From SIG77 sp045589595 (GTDB taxonomy: Bacteria; Verrucomicrobiota; Lentisphaeria; Victivallales; UBA1829): a stretch of 64,000 nucleotides of DNA. This document shows, one piece after another, positions 35,014-43,256 of this stretch. The position numbers and the translations under genes are program-made. Under the pieces are notes generated by a model that ran no database searches, was not told the DNA's origin, and saw only the letters and a program-made list of their open reading frames with translations. The stretch is from assembly GCA_045589595.1 (NCBI GenBank), contig JAZNPK010000018.1:1-64000 (forward strand). Reading direction: 5' to 3'. The number at the start of each line of letters is the position of its first letter. The first letter of the stretch is position 1.

Positions 35014-35145
35014 ATAGAGTTTTCTGCTGCACCCCCGATATGCGGCGGACACTGGGAAGACATGTCTGATCTGGCAGTCAGGCAGGAGATCCTGAATTCG
35101 TAACTGAATGATTGTGAGAATGTTAAACTGACGGAGAAATCCAGA

Positions 35146-35571
35146 ATGAAGACTTACTTGGCAAAAAGAGGTCAGTTCGAACGCAAACACATTGTGTTCG
35201 ATGCTGCCAATGTGCCGCTGGGACGTCTTGCAGTGAAGATCGTCAATGCGCTTCGCGGCAAGGACCAGCCGACATTTACCCCCCATGTGGATACCGGTGC
35301 GATCGTCATCGTGATCAACGCAGAAAAAGTTCTGCTGACCGGCAATAAAGAAATCGGGAAGATTTATGATTCCTTCACGGGCTACCGCAGCGGACACAAG
35401 TTCGCCAGAGCGGAAGAAGTCCGCGCGAAACATCCGGATAAACTGATCCGTGATGCTGTTTGGGGTATGCTCCCCGGCGGTCGTCTCGCCAGAGCGCAGT
35501 ACCGGAAACTCAAAGTGTATGCCGGCGCGGAACATCCCCACGCTGCTCAGAACCCTGAAATCGTGAAATGA
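35146..35571 (+). CDS. rplM: 50S ribosomal protein L13
   Basis: The 141-residue protein carries the L13 hallmarks: RKHIVFDAANVPLGRLA near the start, the DTGAIVIVINAEKV segment, and AVWGMLPGGRLAR near residue 105. It is in the usual order rplM-rpsI. Its stop overlaps the upstream part of rpsI. Confidence 0.97.
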   Translation: MKTYLAKRGQFERKHIVFDAANVPLGRLAVKIVNALRGKDQPTFTPHVDTGAIVIVINAEKVLLTGNKEIGKIYDSFTGYRSGHKFARAEEVRAKHPDKLIRDAVWGMLPGGRLARAQYRKLKVYAGAEHPHAAQNPEIVK

Positions 35572-35585
35572 TGGAGCGGATCGAA

Positions 35586-35975
35586 ATGACTACTGAAATC
35601 ACTTCCACCGGTCGCCGTAAAACCGCCAGCGCAAGCGTCCGTCTTGTTGCCGGCAGCGGCAAAATCACCGTCAACGGTGTTCCCTTTACGAAATATTTTG
35701 AAACGGAAGCCCTCCGCGGCTATATCGTGCAGCCCCTGAAGGTCTGCAATTCTGAAACGAGCTTTGACATCGCAGCCAACATCCGTGGCGGCGGCAAAGC
35801 GGGTCAGGCTGGCGCTCTGCGTCACGGCATTGCCCGTTCTCTCGTGAAAGAAAACGAAGATTTCAAACCTGTTCTCAAAGCGAGCGGCATGCTCACGCGT
35901 GATGCACGTGAAAAAGAACGTAAGAAATCCGGTCAGCCGGGCGCCAGAAAGCGCTTCCAGTTCTCCAAACGCTGA
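35586..35975 (+). CDS. rpsI: 30S ribosomal protein S9
   Basis: This is S9: STGRRKTASASVRL at the start, the RGGGKAGQAGALRHGIARSL block, and the conserved C-terminus ending in FSKR, which reaches into the P-site. ATG 35586 (129 residues) lies nine bases after a GGAG. Earlier ATG codons at 35568 and 35571 overlap the rplM stop and are less likely. A terminator follows at 36014. Confidence 0.97.
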   Translation: MTTEITSTGRRKTASASVRLVAGSGKITVNGVPFTKYFETEALRGYIVQPLKVCNSETSFDIAANIRGGGKAGQAGALRHGIARSLVKENEDFKPVLKASGMLTRDAREKERKKSGQPGARKRFQFSKR

Positions 35976-36013
35976 GGACTGTTCCCGAAAATCTTTTCTT
36001 ACGGGAAAGAAAG

Positions 36014-36052
36014 AACTGCTGCAGAACAACATGTTTTGCGGCAGTTTTTTTT
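36014..36052 (+). terminator. rplM-rpsI terminator
   Basis: A 10-bp stem (36014-36023 with 36037-36046, one G-T pair) is followed by eight T. Confidence 0.85.
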
Positions 36053-36073
36053 GTGTCTGCAATTTGGGCGGAC

Positions 36074-36112
36074 AAAAAAAAGGAATTGCGTTCCCGGGCG
36101 GAAGCAATTCCT
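36074..36112 (-). terminator. queC terminator
   Basis: Stem AGGAATTGC/GCAATTCCT is followed on the minus strand by a run of T (A-run at 36074-36081). It lies 39 bases after queC and converges with the rpsI terminator. Confidence 0.85.
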
Positions 36113-36150
36113 GCAGAAGTCTTTGGCAGCGAATTTGTTCTGCGATCTTT

Positions 36151-36837
36151 TTATTTTTGCAGAGCGGGATCGGGGATGCCCAGTTCGGCAAAGGCGGCGG
36201 CGCGAAGCCGGCAGCTGTCGCAGCGCAGACAGGGTGAGCCGTCATCGGCGGGATCATAGCAGCTGTGTGTGAGGGAATAATCGAATCCCAGCTCCAGACC
36301 GCGCTGAATGATCTCCGTTTTTCTCAAGTGCTGAAGGGGCGTCCTGATCTGGAACTCCCAGCCTTCATCCACAGCTTTTGTGCCGAGATTGGCACATTTC
36401 CGGAACGCTTCAATGAACGCCGGACGGCAATCGGGATAGCCTGAATAATCCAGTGAATTGACGCCGATGAAGATGTCACGCGCGCCGATGGTCTCTGCAA
36501 AAGATGCCGCAAAAGAAAGAAAAATGGTATTTCTTGCGGGGACATAGGTGATGGGGATGTGATTTTCGCCGTTTTCCGGATCGGCATCCGGCACATCGAT
36601 CATCCGGTCGGTAAGCGCGGAACCGCCCCAGAGCCGCAGATCAAATTTCACCCGGCAGAATTTTTCCACGCCCACCGCCGCCGCGATCCGTTCAGCGCAT
36701 TTCAATTCGATATCGTGACGCTGTCCGTAATCGAAAGAGAGGGCGTACAATTCGTATCCCTCCTGTTTGGCGATGGCGAGGCAGGTGGCGGAATCAAGAC
36801 CGCCGCTGAGAAGAACGACTGCTTTTCTGGAAGACAT
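36151..36837 (-). CDS. queC: 7-cyano-7-deazaguanine synthase
   Basis: QueC makes preQ0 from 7-carboxy-7-deazaguanine, ATP and ammonia in queuosine synthesis. The PP-loop is LLSGGLDSATCL (residues 9-20) and the zinc-binding cysteines are in the C-terminal HSCYDP...CLRCDSCRLR region. The 228-residue length is standard. It lies 29 bases after queE. queD and queF are not in the window. Confidence 0.96.
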   Translation of the reverse strand: MSSRKAVVLLSGGLDSATCLAIAKQEGYELYALSFDYGQRHDIELKCAERIAAAVGVEKFCRVKFDLRLWGGSALTDRMIDVPDADPENGENHIPITYVPARNTIFLSFAASFAETIGARDIFIGVNSLDYSGYPDCRPAFIEAFRKCANLGTKAVDEGWEFQIRTPLQHLRKTEIIQRGLELGFDYSLTHSCYDPADDGSPCLRCDSCRLRAAAFAELGIPDPALQK

Positions 36838-36866
36838 GGGCTGTTTCTTTCTGTATGTCGGGCGTG

Positions 36867-37514
36867 TCAGACACCTTCAGCGTCGGCACCCCAGATGATC
36901 TTGTGAAATTGAAGATTGAGGCGGACCGGCAGCCGGTCGCGGATGATCTGTTCCGTCAATGCTTTCAGGTCACTGCCCCAGGCGGGACTGAACAGAATGT
37001 TTTTTGTCTGCCGCGGCAGATCAAATTTCCGGATCACGGCGACAGCGGCACGGTAATCGGTATCGTCTGCGATGACAAATTTGACTTCGTCAGAGGGGCG
37101 CAGACTGCGGAAATTCTGTTCCAGCATCTTTGCTTCCTCCCCGCTGGAAGGACCTTTCCAGTCGATGATCCGGCAGACTTCGGGCGGCAGTGTGGAAATA
37201 TCCTCCGAGCCGTTGGTTTCCATGAGGACCGTTTTGCCCAGCGCGATAAGTTGTTCCGCAAGCCTGGCAACATCGGGCTGGAGCATGGGTTCGCCGCCTG
37301 TCAGTTCCACAAGATCGATCCCGGATTCCTGAACGGCAGCAATGATCCCGTCAGCCGTCATATCCTTTCCGCTGTCCGGGGACTGGGCTTTTTTTGTGTC
37401 GCAGTAGGCACAGCGGAGATTGCAGCCGGCGAACCGGATGAAAAAGCAGAGTTTCCCCGCGTGGGTGGATTCTCCCTGAATACTGGAAAACAGTTCATAA
37501 ACGCGGAACATCAT
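36867..37514 (-). CDS. queE: 7-carboxy-7-deazaguanine synthase (radical SAM)
   Basis: QueE converts 6-carboxy-tetrahydropterin to 7-carboxy-7-deazaguanine. The radical SAM cluster motif is CNLRCAYC with C31, C35 and C38, preceded by SSIQGEST. GGEPMLQ is the SAM-binding 'GGEP' motif. The ATG overlaps the methyltransferase stop by four bases, and queC follows. Confidence 0.95.
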   Translation of the reverse strand: MMFRVYELFSSIQGESTHAGKLCFFIRFAGCNLRCAYCDTKKAQSPDSGKDMTADGIIAAVQESGIDLVELTGGEPMLQPDVARLAEQLIALGKTVLMETNGSEDISTLPPEVCRIIDWKGPSSGEEAKMLEQNFRSLRPSDEVKFVIADDTDYRAAVAVIRKFDLPRQTKNILFSPAWGSDLKALTEQIIRDRLPVRLNLQFHKIIWGADAEGV

Positions 37515-38173
37515 TTTGCCTCCGGCGATTTTTTCCGGAACACCATCATGGACTGAGACAGCATAATGGAGTGGATGGTTTCTTTGTGCAGCAGTTCGCC
37601 GTAATCCTGTGCATCTGCCAGGACTTCCTGATCGGTCAGGGGGCGTTCATCGTGAAAGATCCAACAGCGGAACAGTTCCGCCAATGCTCTTGTGATGCGG
37701 TAGAGCAGGGATCTCACCGGAAACAGGAGGATAACGACGCCGCCGGTGGCGGCTTTTTCAAAATGGAGCCGCACCAGTTCAGCCGTATCTTCCGGCTTGA
37801 AATGTTCGATAAGCCCGCCGCTGAACACAAGATTGCAATCCAGTTGTTCCGTACCGGGCTCGGTCAGCAGATCGTTTTCGTGAAGAACGATCGCGGATTC
37901 ATAATCGGTTCCGGCACAGGCGGCAGTGATCTGCAGCGCTTCGGCATTGTTGTCGAAAATATGATATTTCCGTACCGTGAAATTGTGCATGATGGCGCAC
38001 ATATAGCAGCTTGCTCCGCCACCCAGTTCCGCCACATCGAATGCATGGCGGTCCGGCAGATATTTCCGGACTGCGCGGAGCAGTCTTTTCCGCAGGATCG
38101 ACCGGGTGTATTTCGACAGAAAGAATGGTTTGCGGTAATAAACATTCCAGTCTGTAACTGCGCGGTTTTTCAT
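37511..38173 (-). CDS. Class I SAM-dependent methyltransferase
   Basis: The 220-residue protein has a Rossmann methyltransferase core: motif I DVAELGGGASCYM (about residues 46-58), a YHIFDNNAEAL acidic loop, and LVFSGGLIEHF as motif IV. The C-terminal third contains a hydrophobic stretch followed by a DxE-rich tail. The substrate is not known. It is the first gene of the queE-queC operon; involvement in queuosine is only suggested by position. Confidence 0.8.
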   Translation of the reverse strand: MKNRAVTDWNVYYRKPFFLSKYTRSILRKRLLRAVRKYLPDRHAFDVAELGGGASCYMCAIMHNFTVRKYHIFDNNAEALQITAACAGTDYESAIVLHENDLLTEPGTEQLDCNLVFSGGLIEHFKPEDTAELVRLHFEKAATGGVVILLFPVRSLLYRITRALAELFRCWIFHDERPLTDQEVLADAQDYGELLHKETIHSIMLSQSMMVFRKKSPEAK

Positions 38174-38317
38174 GCCTTGTCCTTTTCTGCAGGGCGTTCC
38201 ATCAATGTCCGGCAGGAACTTTTTCCGGGAGGCTTTCCGCCGCTTCGATCCGATCCCTTTGAGGATCTGTTTTTTTTCCGGAAATCGCTTCTGCTCAACT
38301 GTTATAAATCCTCTTCA

Positions 38318-38345
38318 ACTATAGCATAATGTGCTGAAAAAACAA
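38318..38345 (-). promoter_or_regulatory. Promoter of methyltransferase-queE-queC
   Basis: On the minus strand: TTGTTT, 16-nt spacer, TATAGT; the leader is about 140 bases. It is divergent from the DUF4091 promoter. Confidence 0.55.
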
Positions 38346-38374
38346 GTCGATTTTTCAAAAAACAAGTTGAAAAA
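38341..38374. promoter_or_regulatory. Possible operator between divergent promoters
   Basis: Two near-identical decamers AACAAGTCGA and AACAAGTTGA lie 20 bp apart (38341 and 38361), two helical turns. An inverted repeat TTTTTCAA/TTGAAAAA (38351-38358 with 38367-38374) covers the plus-strand -35. Position suggests regulator binding; no regulator gene is adjacent. Confidence 0.4.
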
Positions 38375-38394
38375 TGCAACAGGAAAGATACATT
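38367..38394 (+). promoter_or_regulatory. Promoter of the DUF4091 operon
   Basis: TTGAAA, 16-nt spacer, TACATT; the leader is about 60 bases with AAGGAG close to the ATG at 38462. Confidence 0.65.
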
Positions 38395-38461
38395 ACCAGT
38401 GTATGGAATACAACCAGAAATTTAACAGAAGAATCAACCGACACAAGGAGAATGCAGAAGC

Positions 38462-40330
38462 ATGAAAAAAGTTTCCGCGATCTTGACACTGGCGGCGCTC
38501 TGTTCCGGCATTTATGCAGCGGGCAGTGCTGATCCGACAGCGGAAAAATTCCGGCAGGTTTACGATCTGAAACCGGAAAAAGTCCGCGAGTACACAAAGC
38601 AGATGGCTGCCGATCTGGCAAAACATCCGGCATGGAAAAATGCTCCGGCGTTTTATTATGTGGTCCCGGCAATGTCGGATATTCCCCGTCAGCCGGATAC
38701 ATATCCCGCAGACGGAACAGCCTGCGGCGATGTGCGTTTTGTGGCGACACCCGGCGAATTTGAACCGGCTTCACTGGTGATCGCGCCGTTGAAAAATGTG
38801 GATGCATTCACGCTGAAGGCGTCCGATCTGAAAAATGAAGCCGGAAATGTGCTGCCCGCATCGGCGTTCGATATCAAAATGGTGAAAGTCTGGTATCAGG
38901 CAGGTTCGGCGTGGTACGGATATTTTGCCGATGCTCTCGGCAGAGTGCGCATCCCGGAACTGCTTCTGAACGATGAAAACCTGATCCGCTCTGTGGACAG
39001 CACCAAAGATAATTATGTCCGGTACAGCAACCGCGACGGCTCCACCACATGGCAGTGGATGAGCGCAAACTTCATGGTCACCAACTACCGTTTCAGCAAT
39101 CAGGCGAACATTGATCTGATCGCGGATGCGCCCACACTTCAGCCGGTCGTGCTGAACAAAAATGAGTTCAAACAGTATTTTGTGACGGTGAAGATCCCGG
39201 CAGATGCCAAAGGCGGTCTTTACACGGGCGCCCTTGATCTTGTGGCGGATGGTAAAGTGATCGGTAAAGCACCGGTCGTGATCCGTGTGCTGCCCTTTAC
39301 GCTGCCCGATCCCAGGACCAATTACAATCAGGACAAAAAATTCTTTTTGAGTATGTACGGCAGTGCCGGCAGAAATCCCCGGATCCTGAAAAATCTGGCA
39401 GATCACAACGCTAAAAATCCCATGGGATTCCCCAGTCTGAACGTGTTTGCGCCGGAACAGACGCAGGCGGATATCAAACTGGCGAAGGAATGCGGCATCG
39501 ATACCGATACGCTCCTGTCCGGCGCGCATGGTGTCGGCGTGACCGTTTACGGCAAACGGGAAGAACTCAAAGGCGAAAGTCTGCGCCGTATTGAACGGCT
39601 GGAAAAGATCCTTGCCGCGACCAATGTCCTTTCCATGAAACTGCTGGGACATACCAATTACTACAGCTACGGCGTGGATGAAGGCGGACCTGCCACCATC
39701 CGTGCGGAACGCATTGCATGGAAAGCCGCTCACGATAACGGCGGCAAAGTCATGGTTTCCAGTGGACCTCATAAAGAATTGATCTACGCGCTGGATTATC
39801 TGGTCCAGCCGGGCGCACCGGCTCCGTGCCGCATCAAAAATGTGAATGATTTTCATGAATCCAATCCCGCCGGTCTCTGCGGCTGGTACGCCAATCCCCA
39901 CACCGGACCGGAGAACCCGGATTATTTCCGGCGTGTTCACGGATTCCAGTCCTATAAATCCAACTATGATGTGGCTGCAAACTATACCTGGTGGCGGAAC
40001 AACTGGAACGATATGGCAACGCCTTACGAACAGTTCCTCCGCGGTCTGGTGCTGGTCTATGCCACACGGGATTCTGTTCTCGATACCATCACATGGGAAG
40101 GTGTCCGCGAAGGCTTTGATGATGTGAAATACGCATCCTATCTCAAGAGACTTGCCCTTGAAGCAAGCGCAAACAAAAACGGTGATGTGCTTGATCTGGG
40201 CAGACGCAATCTTGCATGGCTCGCATATACCGATGAGGAACATTGTACGCTTGATACGTTCCGGCTGGAATGTATCAACCGCATCCTCCAACTCAGAAAA
40301 GCCCTCAATAAAGGAAATGGAACCTTATGA
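38462..40330 (+). CDS. Exported DUF4091/GH123-like protein
   Basis: The 622-residue protein begins with a signal peptide (KKVSAILTLAALCSGIYA, about 20 residues). A beta-rich N-terminal region (about 75-290) precedes a TIM-barrel-like region with an acidic pair in YGVDEGGP near residue 402. The late segment ITWEGVREGFDDVKYASYL is the mark of the DUF4091/GH123-type fold. A glycosidase acting on an amino sugar is plausible but not shown. It overlaps the next gene by four bases (ATGA), so the two secreted proteins are made together. Confidence 0.75.
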   Translation: MKKVSAILTLAALCSGIYAAGSADPTAEKFRQVYDLKPEKVREYTKQMAADLAKHPAWKNAPAFYYVVPAMSDIPRQPDTYPADGTACGDVRFVATPGEFEPASLVIAPLKNVDAFTLKASDLKNEAGNVLPASAFDIKMVKVWYQAGSAWYGYFADALGRVRIPELLLNDENLIRSVDSTKDNYVRYSNRDGSTTWQWMSANFMVTNYRFSNQANIDLIADAPTLQPVVLNKNEFKQYFVTVKIPADAKGGLYTGALDLVADGKVIGKAPVVIRVLPFTLPDPRTNYNQDKKFFLSMYGSAGRNPRILKNLADHNAKNPMGFPSLNVFAPEQTQADIKLAKECGIDTDTLLSGAHGVGVTVYGKREELKGESLRRIERLEKILAATNVLSMKLLGHTNYYSYGVDEGGPATIRAERIAWKAAHDNGGKVMVSSGPHKELIYALDYLVQPGAPAPCRIKNVNDFHESNPAGLCGWYANPHTGPENPDYFRRVHGFQSYKSNYDVAANYTWWRNNWNDMATPYEQFLRGLVLVYATRDSVLDTITWEGVREGFDDVKYASYLKRLALEASANKNGDVLDLGRRNLAWLAYTDEEHCTLDTFRLECINRILQLRKALNKGNGTL

Positions 40331-43176
40331 AATATTTTTCCGGAAAAATCCTGACAGCCGCCCTGTGTGCGGCTCTCTTCCCCGCCGTTCAGGCGCAGCA
40401 GGCTCTGGACTCCACGCCTTCTGTTACTGACCTGACGCAGACCACGAAACTGGCAGAGAAAAAAGCGCAGGTGGTCGTTGCGGATAAGATCACGACCAAC
40501 AAAGAACTGAGTGATCTGGCAAACAAGATCATCAACGACAGAAAAGTCCGTTATCTCGTTTACAAAGATGCAGAGATCGTGGACGAACTGATCAAAGTTT
40601 ACGCCCGGATCGATACCGCATCCAAAGAGGCGGACGGAATGATCCGCACCTGCCTCGACCGTATGTTCGATTATGCCATCCGGACAAAGGACGATGCCAG
40701 TTACAAAAAGACTCTGGCGCTGTTCAACGCGTTGCCGGAAGGTCCCAACAAGATGCACCTCCGCGGCTTTGTGAACCGTCATTTCGGAACTTATGCCGGA
40801 CGGGAACATCTCCACTATATCACCATGTTCTTTGATGCGGAAAAAGAAAAAATGGATCCCGTGCAGAGAATGCGCGCGCTGCCCGGATTTGTGCATCAGT
40901 ATCTCCGTTTCCATGGCGATTTTGAAAAGGCAAAGGCATATATCGCAGAGATCCTGACGGTGAAAAATCCCAACGACGCCAAAGATCCGAAACAGGCAAA
41001 AGCGTTTGAACGGTTTGAAAAAGAACGGATAAACCGCCTCAACAACGCCGTCTGCAATGTTCTCGAATACAAGCCGGAACTCGGCGAACAGGTCCTCGCA
41101 GAACATCAGAAATCTTTTGACAATGACCACATGGGCAACATTTATCTTGCGTTCTGCAAAGCTGCCGTTGCGGAAAAGGATCGTGCCCTTTTCGACCGTA
41201 TGCTTGGAAAAATCAAGGCGCTGCCCCAGAGCGATGCCCGTCAGGCCCGGATCCGCGATGCCGCCGCCGCCGTGAACAGAACGCCCATCCTGAAACAGAA
41301 GATCCTTGACGATCTCCTGAAGGAAGATCTCACGCCCACTCAGCGCGCACAGGCGCTTTACAGCAAAGTCGCGTTCCCCGGTTATTTCTGCTACGGATTC
41401 AATCACGAGGTCGGTCCCTATGAAGAAGCAAAGCGTCTGACGCAGGAAGTGTTCCGGATCGCTGCTGAAAATGAACTGGAAAGAAGCGCGGCGTGGATCA
41501 TTGACAGACTCCGTAATGATGCATTGGTCTGCTCGTATGATTTCGGTGACTTTGTCTGGTTCCGTCAGCTCCTTGCTGATGCGGCTGCCGTGGATAAAGC
41601 CAATGCCGACAACCGTGCAGAGAATTTCCTCAAACGCGCTGCCGATTCCAGAAAGAGAGTGGCAGACCGTATCGCACAGCGGAAAGAACGGGAAGCCGGT
41701 CAACTCAAACGGCTGAATGACGATCTGGAAAAAGCACTGGCGAAAGTCAAGGAAGCCGATCAGACCGCCAAACTGAAAGCCGATGCCGCAAAGAAGATCG
41801 CAGACCTGAAAGAAAGACATGCCAAGGCAGCTGTCAACGATAAACGGGATATGGAACAGGCGGAAAAGGATGCGCTCAGTCTTGAAGCCGATGCCGCTTC
41901 CGCACGTATGGAATATGCCACCCGCTGGCAGTTCCTGACTCTTGATCTCGTTCTTCAGAAAAAGGATAAGGAAGCTGCAAAGATCCTCGGCGATGCGCTC
42001 CGGATCAAACGCAACGCCAAAAACAGAGATATGCGCTGTCTCAAATATTTTCTGGAAGGCGGGACCTTTGACGGTTTCGACAAAGCGTTTGCCGATCTGA
42101 AACTGACCAGCGAACAGAAAATGAGTGCCATCCGTACCGTCGGCGATTTCTATTTCCGTACAAAACGGTTTGAAGAAGCCCGCGCACTCAACGCGCAGGT
42201 CATGGAAAAGATGTTCCGTCCTGCCGAAACCAACAAGCGTTACACGGTCAAGTACCGCAAAGATGCCCCCCAGACAGCCGATGCCTGGGCGCGTACGCCT
42301 GATTACCGGAACTGGAACGCACTGGAAACACGGTTCACTTCCTACTTCGGGTATGATGTCAACAACGATAAACTGCTGCTGAAAGACACCGATTTGCCGG
42401 TGCTGGACGATGCTTACAAGACCGGTATCCAGATCCTCTTTGACGATCAGGCCGTTCATGTGTACGCCCGCGTCAATCATCCCGAAGTGGAAAAAGTCGC
42501 GCAGGGATTGATCTCCGGTCCCGGTCTGGAATGGCTGTTCATGCCCGGCCGCAATTATGCGTATCACTCCATGCACTTTTCCAAACTGCCCGGCACGGAC
42601 GATCCCCACTGGGTCAACTGGGCTGGTGCCACGAAAAATTACCGCCTGACATACGATCATATCAAGAAAGATGCCGTGATCACAGCCGAAGGATTTGCCG
42701 CGCACTTCACGATCCCCTGGATCTTTGTGTACGACCGGCTCCCCTCTGCCGAAAATACATGGGGGATCGGTCTCTGCGTCTGGGGCGGAAAAGCCACACG
42801 CACTCTGGGCGGTCTCGTCCACGAACTGGAACGGACTCTCAAACTTGACTTTGAAATGACGCCTGAACAGCGTACTGCTCTGGAACGGAATATCTGTATT
42901 CAGGCGTATGCGCGGTACAGAAATGTGAGAAATCATTCCGGCGAATATATCCAACGCTGGAACGATCATGTGCTGGGCGATCCGGATTTCTATAAAAATG
43001 CCCTCGAACCTCTCCTGAACGAACTGGATGAGGCGGGTAAGAAATTGCTGGCTCCTGCACCTGATGCCGATATCCACGCCATCTACACAAAATATGCACC
43101 GCAGTGGGCAGAGATCAATTACATCATTGATGAAAAACGCGCTGCTTATCTTTCGGAAGGTCTGTTCCGCAAATAA
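40327..43176 (+). CDS. Large exported protein with coiled coil and C-terminal binding domain, unknown
   Basis: A 949-residue protein with a signal peptide (about 23 residues, ending AVQAQQA). The middle is helical and repeat-like (about 60-420). A Lys/Glu/Ala-rich coiled coil follows (about 440-530). The C-terminal 250 residues are beta-rich with many aromatic residues and recall CBM9/DOMON-type carbohydrate-binding sandwiches. I cannot name a family. It is coupled to the DUF4091 gene and followed by a terminator. A long frame on the opposite strand (40138-43194) is a shadow. Confidence 0.7.
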   Translation: MKYFSGKILTAALCAALFPAVQAQQALDSTPSVTDLTQTTKLAEKKAQVVVADKITTNKELSDLANKIINDRKVRYLVYKDAEIVDELIKVYARIDTASKEADGMIRTCLDRMFDYAIRTKDDASYKKTLALFNALPEGPNKMHLRGFVNRHFGTYAGREHLHYITMFFDAEKEKMDPVQRMRALPGFVHQYLRFHGDFEKAKAYIAEILTVKNPNDAKDPKQAKAFERFEKERINRLNNAVCNVLEYKPELGEQVLAEHQKSFDNDHMGNIYLAFCKAAVAEKDRALFDRMLGKIKALPQSDARQARIRDAAAAVNRTPILKQKILDDLLKEDLTPTQRAQALYSKVAFPGYFCYGFNHEVGPYEEAKRLTQEVFRIAAENELERSAAWIIDRLRNDALVCSYDFGDFVWFRQLLADAAAVDKANADNRAENFLKRAADSRKRVADRIAQRKEREAGQLKRLNDDLEKALAKVKEADQTAKLKADAAKKIADLKERHAKAAVNDKRDMEQAEKDALSLEADAASARMEYATRWQFLTLDLVLQKKDKEAAKILGDALRIKRNAKNRDMRCLKYFLEGGTFDGFDKAFADLKLTSEQKMSAIRTVGDFYFRTKRFEEARALNAQVMEKMFRPAETNKRYTVKYRKDAPQTADAWARTPDYRNWNALETRFTSYFGYDVNNDKLLLKDTDLPVLDDAYKTGIQILFDDQAVHVYARVNHPEVEKVAQGLISGPGLEWLFMPGRNYAYHSMHFSKLPGTDDPHWVNWAGATKNYRLTYDHIKKDAVITAEGFAAHFTIPWIFVYDRLPSAENTWGIGLCVWGGKATRTLGGLVHELERTLKLDFEMTPEQRTALERNICIQAYARYRNVRNHSGEYIQRWNDHVLGDPDFYKNALEPLLNELDEAGKKLLAPAPDADIHAIYTKYAPQWAEINYIIDEKRAAYLSEGLFRK

Positions 43177-43202
43177 GCCGCATCTCCACTGCATACAACA
43201 AA

Positions 43203-43239
43203 AAACGGTGTCGCCTTTTCAGACGGCACCGTTTTTTTT
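43203..43239. terminator. Bidirectional terminator
   Basis: An 11-bp stem (43203-43213 with 43224-43234, one G-T pair), A-run before and T-run after, lies between converging genes. Confidence 0.88.
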
Positions 43240-43256
43240 ACTGTTGTCCGGCGGGA

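Noticed and set aside
34861..35541. An N-terminal extension of the SGNH hydrolase frame by 227 codons.
   Set aside because: It is antisense to rplM, and ATG 34860 has a strong GGAGG and starts a signal peptide.
40138..43194. A minus-strand open frame of 1018 codons opposite the 949-residue secreted protein.
   Set aside because: It is the mirror of a real gene: the plus-strand frame has a signal peptide, coupling to the gene before it and a terminator after it. The minus frame has no family motif and low-quality, His/Phe-rich composition typical of antisense shadows.
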